A stretch of DNA of 64,000 bases, taken from positions 254,412 to 318,411 of the forward strand of contig MKSW01000003.1 in the NCBI GenBank assembly GCA_001897425.1, written 5' to 3'. The position numbers and the translations under genes are program-made. Shown piece by piece: positions 26,087-33,539 of this stretch (position 1 is its first letter; every line of letters begins with the position of its first letter). The DNA is from Actinobacteria bacterium 69-20 (GTDB taxonomy: Bacteria > Actinomycetota > Actinomycetes > Mycobacteriales > Nakamurellaceae). Under the pieces are notes generated by a model. It worked only from the letters and a program-made list of their open reading frames with translations, searched no databases and was not told where the DNA came from.

Positions 26087-27436
26087 ATGCCCCGCTCCAG
26101 GATTCTGGAGCGGGGCCCGGGCGACTCGGCGGTCGCACTGTCGGTGCTCCCGGGCGGGTTGCGGGTGGTCACCGAGACGATGCCCGCGTCCCGCAGCGCC
26201 TCCATCGGCGTGTGGGTCGGCGTGGGTTCGGTGGACGAAGCCGGCTCGCTGGCCGGCGTGTCCCACTACCTCGAGCATCTGCTGTTCAAGGGGACGAAGG
26301 CTCGCACCGGGGTCCAGATCGCGGGCAGCATCGACGCCGTCGGCGGCGAGCTCAACGCGTTCACCGCGCACGAGTACACCTGCTACTACGCGCATGTGCT
26401 CGCGCATGACGCGGCCACCGCCGTCGACGTCGTGTGCGATGTCGTGCTGAACGCGCGCATCGCCGCGGCCGACGTCGAGACGGAACGCAGCGTCATCCTC
26501 GACGAGATCGCCATGCGGGACGACGATCCCGACGACAGCCTGGCCGAGGCGTTCGCTGCGCGATTGTTCGCCGGTCACCCCGTCGGCGACCCGGTGAGCG
26601 GCACCGCTGAGTCCGTTGCCGCGCTGAGCCGGCGCCAGGTGCACGGCTACTACCGGCGCCGCTACGACCCCCGTTCAATGGTGATCGCCGTGGCTGGCGG
26701 GGTGGCACATCGTGACGTCGTGCGCTGGGTACGCGCTGCCTTCGCGGACCGGCTCGACCCGGCGCAGGGCCCCCAAGCGGTGCGGGCGGGGGCCGGCTTC
26801 ACCGACCCGGGCCCGTCGGTACGGGTCGTCACGCGGGACATCGAACAGGCGCACCTCACCCTCGGCGTTCCCGCGCTGCCGCGGCACCACCCGGACCGGT
26901 TCGCGTTGGCGGTGCTCTCGACGGCGTTCGGCGGCGGCATGAGCTCCCGACTATTCCAGCGCATCCGCGAGCAGAACGGCCTTACCTACAGCTGCTACAG
27001 CTCGACGTCCGCGTACGCGGATACCGGCTCCTGGTCGATGTACGCCGCCTGCCAACCGGCGAACCTCTCCATCGTGGCGGACCTGATCCGACGTGAGCTC
27101 GAAGCGGTCGCGACGGACGGGTTCACAGGCGACGAGCTCGCCCTCGCACGGGGGCAGCTGTGCGGTGGCACAGTGCTCGGGTTGGAGGACAGCGAGTCGC
27201 GGATGAACCGGCTGGGCCGCCGGGTGCTGACCGCGAGCCGCTACCTTCCGCTCGACGACGAGCTCGATGCGATACGCCGTGTGACGGGGGACGAGGTGAC
27301 TGCGATGGCGCGGCGGCTGCTCACTCGGCCGGCCACCGTCGCGGTCTCCGGACCGTATTCCCGCGCGCGAGAACTGCCCGGGCCGCTTCGCGCCCTGGCG
27401 CGACGACCGGTCTGGCCAGCAAGAGCGAGGAGCTGA
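26087..27436 (+). CDS. M16-family zinc metallopeptidase (PepR-like)
   Basis: The protein has 449 residues from the ATG at 26087; a GTG at 26051 is an alternative. The inverse zinc motif HxxEH is present (VSHYLEHLLFKGT), with GGELNAFTAHEYTCYYAHVL and the downstream Glu region ETERSVILDEIAMRDDDP, then the second M16 domain (GGGMSSRLFQRIREQNGLTY). The N-terminal sequence around LPGGLRVVTE resembles mycobacterial PepR. It lies about 60 bp after pnp, as in mycobacteria, and 2 bp before dapB. A perfect hairpin covers its first codons. The physiological substrate of this family is not settled. Confidence 0.9.
   Translation: MPRSRILERGPGDSAVALSVLPGGLRVVTETMPASRSASIGVWVGVGSVDEAGSLAGVSHYLEHLLFKGTKARTGVQIAGSIDAVGGELNAFTAHEYTCYYAHVLAHDAATAVDVVCDVVLNARIAAADVETERSVILDEIAMRDDDPDDSLAEAFAARLFAGHPVGDPVSGTAESVAALSRRQVHGYYRRRYDPRSMVIAVAGGVAHRDVVRWVRAAFADRLDPAQGPQAVRAGAGFTDPGPSVRVVTRDIEQAHLTLGVPALPRHHPDRFALAVLSTAFGGGMSSRLFQRIREQNGLTYSCYSSTSAYADTGSWSMYAACQPANLSIVADLIRRELEAVATDGFTGDELALARGQLCGGTVLGLEDSESRMNRLGRRVLTASRYLPLDDELDAIRRVTGDEVTAMARRLLTRPATVAVSGPYSRARELPGPLRALARRPVWPARARS
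26089..26116 (+). terminator. Perfect 12-bp hairpin over the M16 start codon
   Basis: GCCCCGCTCCAG and CTGGAGCGGGGC are separated by GATT. The structure begins with the G of the presumed ATG. It could end pnp transcription or block initiation of the peptidase. No U-tract follows. Confidence 0.5.
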
Positions 27437-27438
27437 CG

Positions 27439-28194
27439 GTGAACGAGACCGGCTATCGTGTGGGCGTTCTCGGAGCGCACGGCCGCATGGGCGTCGAGGT
27501 GTGCCGGATGGTCGAGGCGGAACCGGGCATGAGCCTGGTCGCGGCGCTCGACCGCGACGATCCGGTGGACGCGCTCACCGACGCCGGAGTCGGCGTTCTG
27601 GTCGACTTCACGCATCCGGACGCCGTCATGGACCACATCTCCTTCGCCATCGAGCACGAGATCCATTGTGTGGTGGGGACTTCCGGGTTCACGGCGGATC
27701 GCCTGGAGACGGTCCGGGGCTGGCTCGGCGACGATCCGCGGATCGGCGTCATGGTGGTGCCGAACTTCGCGATCGGGGCGGTACTCGCCATGCGGCTGGG
27801 CAGCATGGCGGCGCGGTTCTTCGAATCGGCGGAGATCGTCGAACTGCATCATGCGGGAAAGGTGGACGCGCCATCGGGCACGGCGATCAGCGCCGCCCGC
27901 TCCATGGCGCAAGCTCGCGCCGAGGACGGTCTCGGCCCGGTGCCCGACGCTACGACACGTGACGCGGGCGGTGCTCGAGGTGCGACCGTGGACGGGATCC
28001 ACGTGCACGCCGTCCGCCTGCCCGGTCTGGTCGCCCACTTGGAATTGCTGTTCGGCTCCGAAGGGGAGACGCTGACCATTCGGCACGATTCGCTGACCAG
28101 GGCATCGTTCATGCCGGGGGTGCGCGCGGCGATCCGCGCGGTCGGCCAGCGGCCGGGTCTCACCGTCGGCCTGGAATCCCTGCTCGACGTCTGA
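27439..28194 (+). CDS. dapB: 4-hydroxy-tetrahydrodipicolinate reductase
   Basis: The protein has 251 residues. The start is a GTG with GAGGAG upstream, giving VNETGYRVGVLGAHGRMG. Key segments are the Gly-rich nucleotide site, CVVGTSGFTADRL, VPNFAIGAVLAMRL, and the catalytic signature ELHHAGKVDAPSGTAI (His-His and Lys). It acts in lysine/meso-diaminopimelate synthesis after DapA. It starts 2 bp after the M16 gene, so it is co-transcribed. dapA lies about 4.3 kb downstream on the same strand. Confidence 0.96.
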   Translation: MNETGYRVGVLGAHGRMGVEVCRMVEAEPGMSLVAALDRDDPVDALTDAGVGVLVDFTHPDAVMDHISFAIEHEIHCVVGTSGFTADRLETVRGWLGDDPRIGVMVVPNFAIGAVLAMRLGSMAARFFESAEIVELHHAGKVDAPSGTAISAARSMAQARAEDGLGPVPDATTRDAGGARGATVDGIHVHAVRLPGLVAHLELLFGSEGETLTIRHDSLTRASFMPGVRAAIRAVGQRPGLTVGLESLLDV

Positions 28195-28196
28195 CG

Positions 28197-28238
28197 AGCG
28201 CCGACGGGCGCTGGAGGTGCCGGTCGGCGCGCGCCGAC
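28197..28238. terminator. Two hairpins between convergent dapB and GNAT genes
   Basis: AGCGCC-GACG-GGCGCT at 28197-28212 and the 16-bp perfect palindrome GTCGGCGC-GCGCCGAC at 28223-28238 lie between the convergent stops. They are suitable as a bidirectional terminator, though GC-rich palindromes are common in such DNA. Confidence 0.4.
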
Positions 28239-28255
28239 AGGTATCACGCGGTTCG

Positions 28256-28819
28256 TTACTCGGTATCATCGAGGTGCGGATCGCCTGGGTGCAGGTCCTC
28301 CACCGGTAGGTCTTCCAAATGCAGGTGCAGCGTGCCGGAGTATTGGATCTCCGTCAGATGCCCCTCGCCCGTGTCGAGCACCCGCCGCCGGCCGGACGGC
28401 TGCCAGCCCACGCCCGCGAGGAACGCGGCGATCGACTCGTCCGATTCCACGGCCCACCACACCCCGGCGTGTGCACCGGCGTCATGCAAGACGCGGGCGC
28501 ACTCGGCGAGCAGCCGGCCGCCGTGGCCGCGCCGCGCCCACCGTGGAACGACGCCGAGCACCTCGATGCGGCCGAGGCCGTCGTCCCGAATGTGCGGGTC
28601 GACGAGGGCGAACCCGACGGGATGTGTGCTCTCCTCGGCGATCAGGGCCCGGGCCCCGACGAGCTGCGCCGCCCAGGCATCGGCGAGTTGGTCGAGTTCC
28701 ACCGCGAGCACGCTCGGCGGCAGCAGGTGGGCATAGGCGTCCTGCCACCAGGTGCGCTGCAACGTGGCCAACAGCATGGTGTCGTCCGGCAGCGCCGGCC
28801 GCACGCGCGCTCGCGCCAT
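28256..28819 (-). CDS. GNAT-family N-acetyltransferase
   Basis: The protein has 187 residues from the ATG at 28819, preceded by GGGTGAGG. The acetyl-CoA-binding motif A region is IEVLGVVPRWARRGHGGRLL, where R-R-G-H-G-G matches Q/RxxGxG/A. VGFALVDPH precedes it. The C-terminal ~25 residues are an acidic, His/Asp/Pro-rich tail (LHLHLEDLPVEDLHPGDPHL) with internal repetition. Substrate unknown. Confidence 0.85.
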   Translation of the reverse strand: MARARVRPALPDDTMLLATLQRTWWQDAYAHLLPPSVLAVELDQLADAWAAQLVGARALIAEESTHPVGFALVDPHIRDDGLGRIEVLGVVPRWARRGHGGRLLAECARVLHDAGAHAGVWWAVESDESIAAFLAGVGWQPSGRRRVLDTGEGHLTEIQYSGTLHLHLEDLPVEDLHPGDPHLDDTE

Positions 28820-28877
28820 GGACCTCACCCTTCGTGTTTCTGTCGCGGTGCCCTGCGGGTCCCGAACCGGGACGTGC

Positions 28878-29696
28878 TCAGGCGACCACGACCTCGATCC
28901 CGGCCGCGCGCGCCTCCGCGAGGAAGGCGTCATCCGCGTCCGTGTCGGTGACGAGGACCGCGACGGCATCCGCGGTGCACACCCGGGCGAACGATGCGCG
29001 GCCCAGCTTGCTCGAGTCGGCCACCAGGATCACGCGTGCGGCACGGGCGACCATCTGCGCCGTCACCGCGGCCTCGCCCTCATGGTCCGCGGTCGCCCCC
29101 ACCTTCATATCGAACCCGTCCACTCCGAGCACCGCGTAGTCGAGGTGGACGCGCACCAACGTCGGCTCCGCCAGCGGCCCGACCAGCTCGTAAGAGCTCG
29201 GCCGCGCGACCCCACCCGTCACCACCAGCTTCACCGTGCGCCGCACCGCCATATCGTTCGCGATGTTCAGCGCGTTCGTCACGATCGTGTAGACGATCCC
29301 CTCGTCCATGACGGCCTCGGCACCACCGCCGGAACCAGGCGCCGGGGCGAGAACGGGCTGCGTCACCAGCGCGCGCGCCACCTGCGACGTCGTGGTCCCG
29401 CCATTGATCCCCACCACGGATCCGGCGGGGATGAGGGCGGCGGCCGCCGCGCCGATCCGGCTCTTCTGCTCGGCGAACCGGCTCGACTTGTGGCGCAGCG
29501 GAAGGTCGTAGGCGACGCTCGCGGGCGCCGCGCCGCCCCTGGTGCGGGTGAGCAGTTGCTGCTCGGACAGGTGATCGAGGTCGCGGCGGATCGTCGCCGC
29601 GGAGACATGGAGTTCCGTCGCGGCACTGCCCACGTCGAGGCGGCCGTCCCGGCCGAGGATATCGAGGAGTGCGGTCCACCGTTCGTGCGGGCCCAT
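28878..29696 (-). CDS. DeoR/GlpR-family transcriptional regulator
   Basis: The protein has 272 residues. An N-terminal DeoR helix-turn-helix is at about residues 5-60 (ERWTALLDILGRDGRLDVGS, then SAATIRRDLDHLSEQQLLTR). The C-terminal sugar-phosphate-binding domain has GINGGTTTSQVARAL, TNALNIANDM, VVTGGVARPSSYELVGPLAE, the GFD-x4-GxT motif and VADSSKLGRASFARV. Such repressors respond to a phosphorylated sugar or polyol. No sugar-uptake or catabolic operon is adjacent, so its target is not apparent. An insertion of about 12 Gly/Ala/Pro-rich residues lies in the effector domain. Confidence 0.88.
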   Translation of the reverse strand: MGPHERWTALLDILGRDGRLDVGSAATELHVSAATIRRDLDHLSEQQLLTRTRGGAAPASVAYDLPLRHKSSRFAEQKSRIGAAAAALIPAGSVVGINGGTTTSQVARALVTQPVLAPAPGSGGGAEAVMDEGIVYTIVTNALNIANDMAVRRTVKLVVTGGVARPSSYELVGPLAEPTLVRVHLDYAVLGVDGFDMKVGATADHEGEAAVTAQMVARAARVILVADSSKLGRASFARVCTADAVAVLVTDTDADDAFLAEARAAGIEVVVA

Positions 29697-29901
29697 GGCG
29701 GCACCCCCTTGACGTCGACTCGATCCCGGGCAGATTCAACGACTCATCATGCCTGCCCGTGGCGGCCCGGCGGCGAGCGGCCCGGATGCGGGCGTTCGAT
29801 CGGGCGGCTGGATGGCACCGGGCGGCCCCGGTAGGCCCGCGCGGGGGATGAATAAGTCACAGGCACTTGTGCAATATTCGTCCGGCCAGCACCCTGGAGA
29901 C

Positions 29902-30300
29902 ATGCGCACGATCATCACGCCGACGATCGAGGAGCCTGCCTCCCCGGTCGAAGAGTCGACCGCCACGGCGGGTGACGCCCTCGGACTGCTGGGGGGTCAG
30001 GTCACTCGGGCAACGGTCGCGGACCTTCTGTACCAGGTGATCGACCCCGAGATCGGTGTCAACATCGTCGATCTCGGGCTGGTCTTCGGGATCCGTGTGG
30101 TGGACGGCGAGATCCTGATCACCATGACGCTCACCACGCCCGGGTGCCCGCTGGCCGGATACATCGAGGACAGCATCCACCGCGCCCTCTGGGGTCTGCC
30201 GGGGGATGCCACCATCAAGGTCGACATCGTCTGGGATCCGCCCTGGGGCCCGGAGCTGATGAGCGACCAGGCCAAGATCGAGTTGGGCTGGATGCGGTAA
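29902..30300 (+). CDS. MIP18/DUF59 (SufT/PaaD-like) Fe-S assembly factor
   Basis: The protein has 132 residues from the ATG at 29902; an upstream in-frame ATG at 29848 adds 18 residues and cannot be excluded. The DUF59 signature is YQVIDPEIGVNIVDLGLVFG, with the conserved Cys in TLTTPGCPLAGYIED and the C-terminal DIVWDPPWGPELMS. These proteins help mature or deliver Fe-S clusters. It stands apart from the suf genes at the right end of this window. Two small genes follow, and the three probably form one unit. Confidence 0.85.
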   Translation: MRTIITPTIEEPASPVEESTATAGDALGLLGGQVTRATVADLLYQVIDPEIGVNIVDLGLVFGIRVVDGEILITMTLTTPGCPLAGYIEDSIHRALWGLPGDATIKVDIVWDPPWGPELMSDQAKIELGWMR

Positions 30301-30314
30301 CGTCCACTCGGCCC

Positions 30315-30587
30315 ATGACAGAAACCGATTCACCCGAAGGCGGGACCGCCGATCACGCGCACGCGGCAGCGCAGGCGCCGGACGTGACGATCGCCGGCCT
30401 CACCGACCTGCTGGTCAAGGCCGTGCGCGCGCTCGGCGCGGCAGGGGAGCCCGACCAGGCGTCACGCGTCGCCGCGAAGGCGTGGTGGGTGCTGAAGGAC
30501 TGGCCTCGCCAGGCCGAGCGGATCAACGGCACGATGCATTACCTGGCGAAACTCCCGCAGGGCCGCGAGTCGGCAACCGGCGATTGA
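30315..30587 (+). CDS. Small hypothetical protein, 90 aa
   Basis: It starts 14 bp after the DUF59 gene. After an acidic, His/Ala-rich N-terminus, the core is helical (TDLLVKAVRALGAAGEPDQA and AWWVLKDWPRQAERINGTM). There is no transmembrane segment and no recognised motif. Its position between DUF59 and DUF2249 genes hints at a shared role, which is unproven. Confidence 0.7.
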   Translation: MTETDSPEGGTADHAHAAAQAPDVTIAGLTDLLVKAVRALGAAGEPDQASRVAAKAWWVLKDWPRQAERINGTMHYLAKLPQGRESATGD

Positions 30588-30609
30588 TCCTCCGCAGAAA
30601 GGAACACGA

Positions 30610-30855
30610 GTGAGCACCGACGCAGCCGATTACCCGCTGGACGTCCGGGAGGAGCCTCCCGCCCGCCGGCACGCCATGATCTTCGAGAACTATGGGGCGC
30701 TGGTCCCGGGCCAGGGGTTCATCCTCATCAACGACCATGACCCGAAGCCGCTCTACTACCAGTTCGAGGCCGAGCACACCGGCGCGTACACCTGGGATTA
30801 CCTGGAACAGGGCCCCGAGGTATGGAAGGTCCGCATCGGGCGACCGGCCGCGTAG
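30610..30855 (+). CDS. DUF2249 domain protein
   Basis: The protein has 81 residues from a GTG with AAAGGAA upstream. The DUF2249 pattern is recognisable: LDVREEPPARRHAMIFENY, ILINDHDPKPLYYQFEAEH and a C-terminal DYLEQGPEVWKVRIGR. The family is related to TusA-like folds and is often found near metal or nitrogen-oxide metabolism genes; its reaction is unknown. It is the third gene of the DUF59 unit and ends 6 bp before the convergent DUF4097 gene. Confidence 0.8.
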   Translation: MSTDAADYPLDVREEPPARRHAMIFENYGALVPGQGFILINDHDPKPLYYQFEAEHTGAYTWDYLEQGPEVWKVRIGRPAA

Positions 30856-30861
30856 ACCGCG

Positions 30862-31791
30862 CTAGGGCGCGGGCGGGGCGGCCGGCGCGCCACCCGAGTG
30901 GTTGGCGCGCCGTATCCGGATGTCGCCGGACACCGTCTTCACCCGGATATCGACATCGGTGCGTCGCTGCGCGGCGCCGGGTTCGTTCGAGGCCGGCGCG
31001 GCCGGCCGGTTCGTTTCGACCGCCAGATCGCTGTGGACGCGGCCGCTCATGCTGCTCAGCCCCACGGACGCCAGGGCGCCGTTCCGCAATCCGATGTCGA
31101 CGCCGCCGGACACGGTGGCGATGCGTACCGCTCCGCTGCGTGCCTCGGCGATCGTGACGTCGCCCGAAACCGTCCGCACGGTGGCATCGCCGCCGACCGA
31201 CCCGATGCGCACGTCACCGGACGTGCTCTGCACCTCGGCGCGCCCGGCGACCGTGCCGATCCGCACATCGCCGGATACCGAGCGCAGCGACGCATTTCCA
31301 GCGACCGACCCCAGAACGACGTCACCGGAGGCCATGGTCAACCGGGCGTCGGCCGAGCATTCGTCGGCGGTCACGTCGCCCGACGCGGTGTGCACCGTGA
31401 GCGGACCGACGGGGCCGGCGATGCGGACATCGGTCGCCTGCCCGTGCAGCCGCGCCTCGGACAAGCGTGGTGCGGTGACGCGAACATCGATCCGCCTGCG
31501 CCAGCCGGCCACCGCCGGGCGGGTGTCAATGAACAGTCTGCCGCCGCTTCCGCCGCCGTCGGCTGCCGGGCTGAAATCGGCGATCGCCCGGTCGATCGAC
31601 GGCGCATCGAACGGAGCCCGCCCGGGTCCGCCGAAGGTGCCCCAGAGTTCCTGCAGCCACGGCACGGGCGGGTCACCGGCCACGGAAAACTCGACCGTGG
31701 TCGTCGTGGTGTCGGTCAGCTCCAGACGGATCTCACCGGCGTGGTTGTGGATCTCGATCGTCAGCGGGCCGGGGGTTTCGAACGTGTGCAT
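30862..31791 (-). CDS. DUF4097 beta-helix (adhesin-like) protein, cytoplasmic
   Basis: The protein has 309 residues. No signal peptide is present. From about residue 130 to 240 it consists of repeated short strands of the form SGDVxIGxVxG (ASGDVTADE, ASGDVVLGSVAG, VSGDVRIGTVAG, TSGDVRIGSVGG, VSGDVTIAEARS), the DUF4097 left-handed beta-helix pattern. The N-terminal part is IEIHNHAGEIRLELTDTTTT. It starts 8 bp after the ribbon-helix-helix gene, so the two form an operon. DUF4097 genes often accompany such small regulators. Biochemical role unknown. Confidence 0.85.
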   Translation of the reverse strand: MHTFETPGPLTIEIHNHAGEIRLELTDTTTTTVEFSVAGDPPVPWLQELWGTFGGPGRAPFDAPSIDRAIADFSPAADGGGSGGRLFIDTRPAVAGWRRRIDVRVTAPRLSEARLHGQATDVRIAGPVGPLTVHTASGDVTADECSADARLTMASGDVVLGSVAGNASLRSVSGDVRIGTVAGRAEVQSTSGDVRIGSVGGDATVRTVSGDVTIAEARSGAVRIATVSGGVDIGLRNGALASVGLSSMSGRVHSDLAVETNRPAAPASNEPGAAQRRTDVDIRVKTVSGDIRIRRANHSGGAPAAPPAP

Positions 31792-31799
31792 GACGGCGC

Positions 31800-32351
31800 T
31801 CAGCCCTGGACGAATCCGGAAACGGTGTGCGGTCCGCGACCGCGGCGACCGCCGGCCGAGCGAACCGCGTCGGATACGGCCCGCTGGATGTACGTATTGA
31901 GCGAGACGCCCTGTGCGTTCGCCGCGCGTTCGGCCTGGGCCTTGAGGTTCTGCACCAGCCGAAGGGTGGTGCGGGACAGTTCCTCACTCGCATCGCGAAC
32001 CGCGCGGCCCAGATCCTCGCCGCCTAGGTCGGTCTCGTCCTCGCCTGCGTCCTCGTCATGCCCGGCGGAGGTGCTGTGCGCGGCCCAGTCGGCGGCGGCG
32101 TCCGGTGCGTCGTGATGGTCGACAGACACCCGCAATTGGGCTCCGTCCAGCCGGATGTCCACGGTGGTGTCCTGGAGCGCGCCCGTCACCTCGGCCGCGA
32201 GGTCGGCCAGTGCGGACATCATGGCCAGCCGCGCGGCCGGCTCCAGTGCTGTCGAGAGCAGGGCCGCTGCCCGTCGGGTCTGCTCGTCCCCGAGTGACGC
32301 CGCTGCGAGGAGGTCGTCACGCAGGCGCTGAAGGTATGGTGTCAAGTCCAT
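31800..32351 (-). CDS. Ribbon-helix-helix (HicB/Arc-type) regulator
   Basis: The protein has 183 residues. The N-terminal ~90 residues are helical and end in an acidic Asp/Glu-rich linker. The C-terminal part has the HicB/Arc fold: TTLRLVQNLKAQAERAANAQ, followed by GVSLNTYIQRAVSDAVRS. It is probably a DNA-binding autoregulator of its operon with the DUF4097 gene. A palindrome TGACGCCA-TTCG-TGGCGTCA with an extra half-site overlaps its start. No toxin gene is evident. Confidence 0.8.
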   Translation of the reverse strand: MDLTPYLQRLRDDLLAAASLGDEQTRRAAALLSTALEPAARLAMMSALADLAAEVTGALQDTTVDIRLDGAQLRVSVDHHDAPDAAADWAAHSTSAGHDEDAGEDETDLGGEDLGRAVRDASEELSRTTLRLVQNLKAQAERAANAQGVSLNTYIQRAVSDAVRSAGGRRGRGPHTVSGFVQG

Positions 32352-32381
32352 GACGCCATTATGACGCCATTCGTGGCGTCA
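32351..32381. promoter_or_regulatory. Candidate autoregulatory operator of the ribbon-helix-helix gene
   Basis: Half-sites TGACGCCA at 32351-32358 and 32362-32369 are in direct repeat, and TGGCGTCA at 32374-32381 forms a perfect inverted repeat with the second. They lie on the start codon and immediately upstream of it. Confidence 0.5.
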
Positions 32382-32498
32382 CGCAACCTGGTGCGATGCC
32401 ATGGAATCCGGCATGCCCCGGCACCGGTAGCGTTGGGTGACACATGGTTTCCCTCGGGCATAGCGAGGGCGCACCGACGGAAGGCTGGGCGGATCGAG

Positions 32499-33539
32499 AT
32501 GACGGAACTCGTTGCTGGTCCGGCGGGTCGTCCGGGCCGCCCCTTCGGCACCGTGCTGACCGCGATGGTGACACCGTTCGACTCGAATGGGCAACTGGAC
32601 GTCGAGAAGGTCGGGGCACTGGCCGAGCGTCTGGTCGATCAGGGCAGCGACGGCATCCTGGTCAACGGCACCACCGGCGAGTCGCCCACCACCACCGACG
32701 CGGAGAAGGCCGCGATCGTGCGCCAGGCGGTGCAGGCCGTGGGCGACCGCGCCACGGTGATCACCGGCGTCGGGACCTACGACACGGCGCACTCGATCCA
32801 CCTGGCCCGCCAGGCCGAGGCCGCCGGCGCACACGGCGCGCTCATCGTCAGCCCCTACTATTCGCGCCCTCAGCAGGCCGGCCTGCTCGCGCACTTCCGG
32901 GCCGTGGCGGACGCGAGCTCACTGCCCGTCATGTTGTACGACATCCCGCCGCGCGCGGTCGTGCAGATCGAACCGAACACCCTCATCGAACTGGCGCACC
33001 ACCCGCGGATCACGGCCGTCAAAGACGCGAAGGGCGATCTATACGCCGGTTCCCGCGTGCTCGCGGCGACGGATCTCGCGTACTACTCCGGTGACGATCC
33101 GCTGACCCTGCCATGGATGTCGGTCGGCGGCGTCGGGGTGGTGAGCATCATCTCGCACGTGGTCGGCCCGTACCTGCGGGCCATGGTCGACGCGGCGCTT
33201 GCCGGGGACTACATCACCGCCCGCGCCATCCACCTGGCCCTCATGCCGGCGCATCGGGCCATGTCGCGCACCGGCGGCGGCGCCGGCCTGGTCTTCGCCA
33301 AGGCCGCGCTGGCGCTGGCCGGATTCCCGGTCGGCCAGCCGCGATTGCCGCAGATCCCGGCGACCGCGGAACAGACCGCACGCATCGAGTCGGACCTCGC
33401 GGAACTCACCCCGCTCGCGGAGATCCTGGCCACCGCCGGGGCGCGCGCAGACACAGCAAGCAGCACAGCAAACAACGAGGACATGGCGAACAACAAGGAT
33501 ATGAGAAGCAGCACGACCACCGCCGGCGCGGCCCGATGA
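32499..33539 (+). CDS. dapA: 4-hydroxy-tetrahydrodipicolinate synthase
   Basis: The protein has 346 residues from the ATG at 32499; the open frame upstream looks non-coding. Signatures are GTVLTAMVTPFDSNGQLDVE, LVNGTTGESPTTTDAEKAA, YYSRPQQAGLLAHF, VMLYDIPPRAVVQI and the Schiff-base Lys in ITAVKDAKGDL. It condenses pyruvate with aspartate semialdehyde. A polar C-terminal tail of about 30 residues (TASSTANNEDMANNKDM) is longer and less GC-rich than the rest and looks like a recent addition. Its stop overlaps the RNase J start (ATGA). Confidence 0.95.
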   Translation: MTELVAGPAGRPGRPFGTVLTAMVTPFDSNGQLDVEKVGALAERLVDQGSDGILVNGTTGESPTTTDAEKAAIVRQAVQAVGDRATVITGVGTYDTAHSIHLARQAEAAGAHGALIVSPYYSRPQQAGLLAHFRAVADASSLPVMLYDIPPRAVVQIEPNTLIELAHHPRITAVKDAKGDLYAGSRVLAATDLAYYSGDDPLTLPWMSVGGVGVVSIISHVVGPYLRAMVDAALAGDYITARAIHLALMPAHRAMSRTGGGAGLVFAKAALALAGFPVGQPRLPQIPATAEQTARIESDLAELTPLAEILATAGARADTASSTANNEDMANNKDMRSSTTTAGAAR

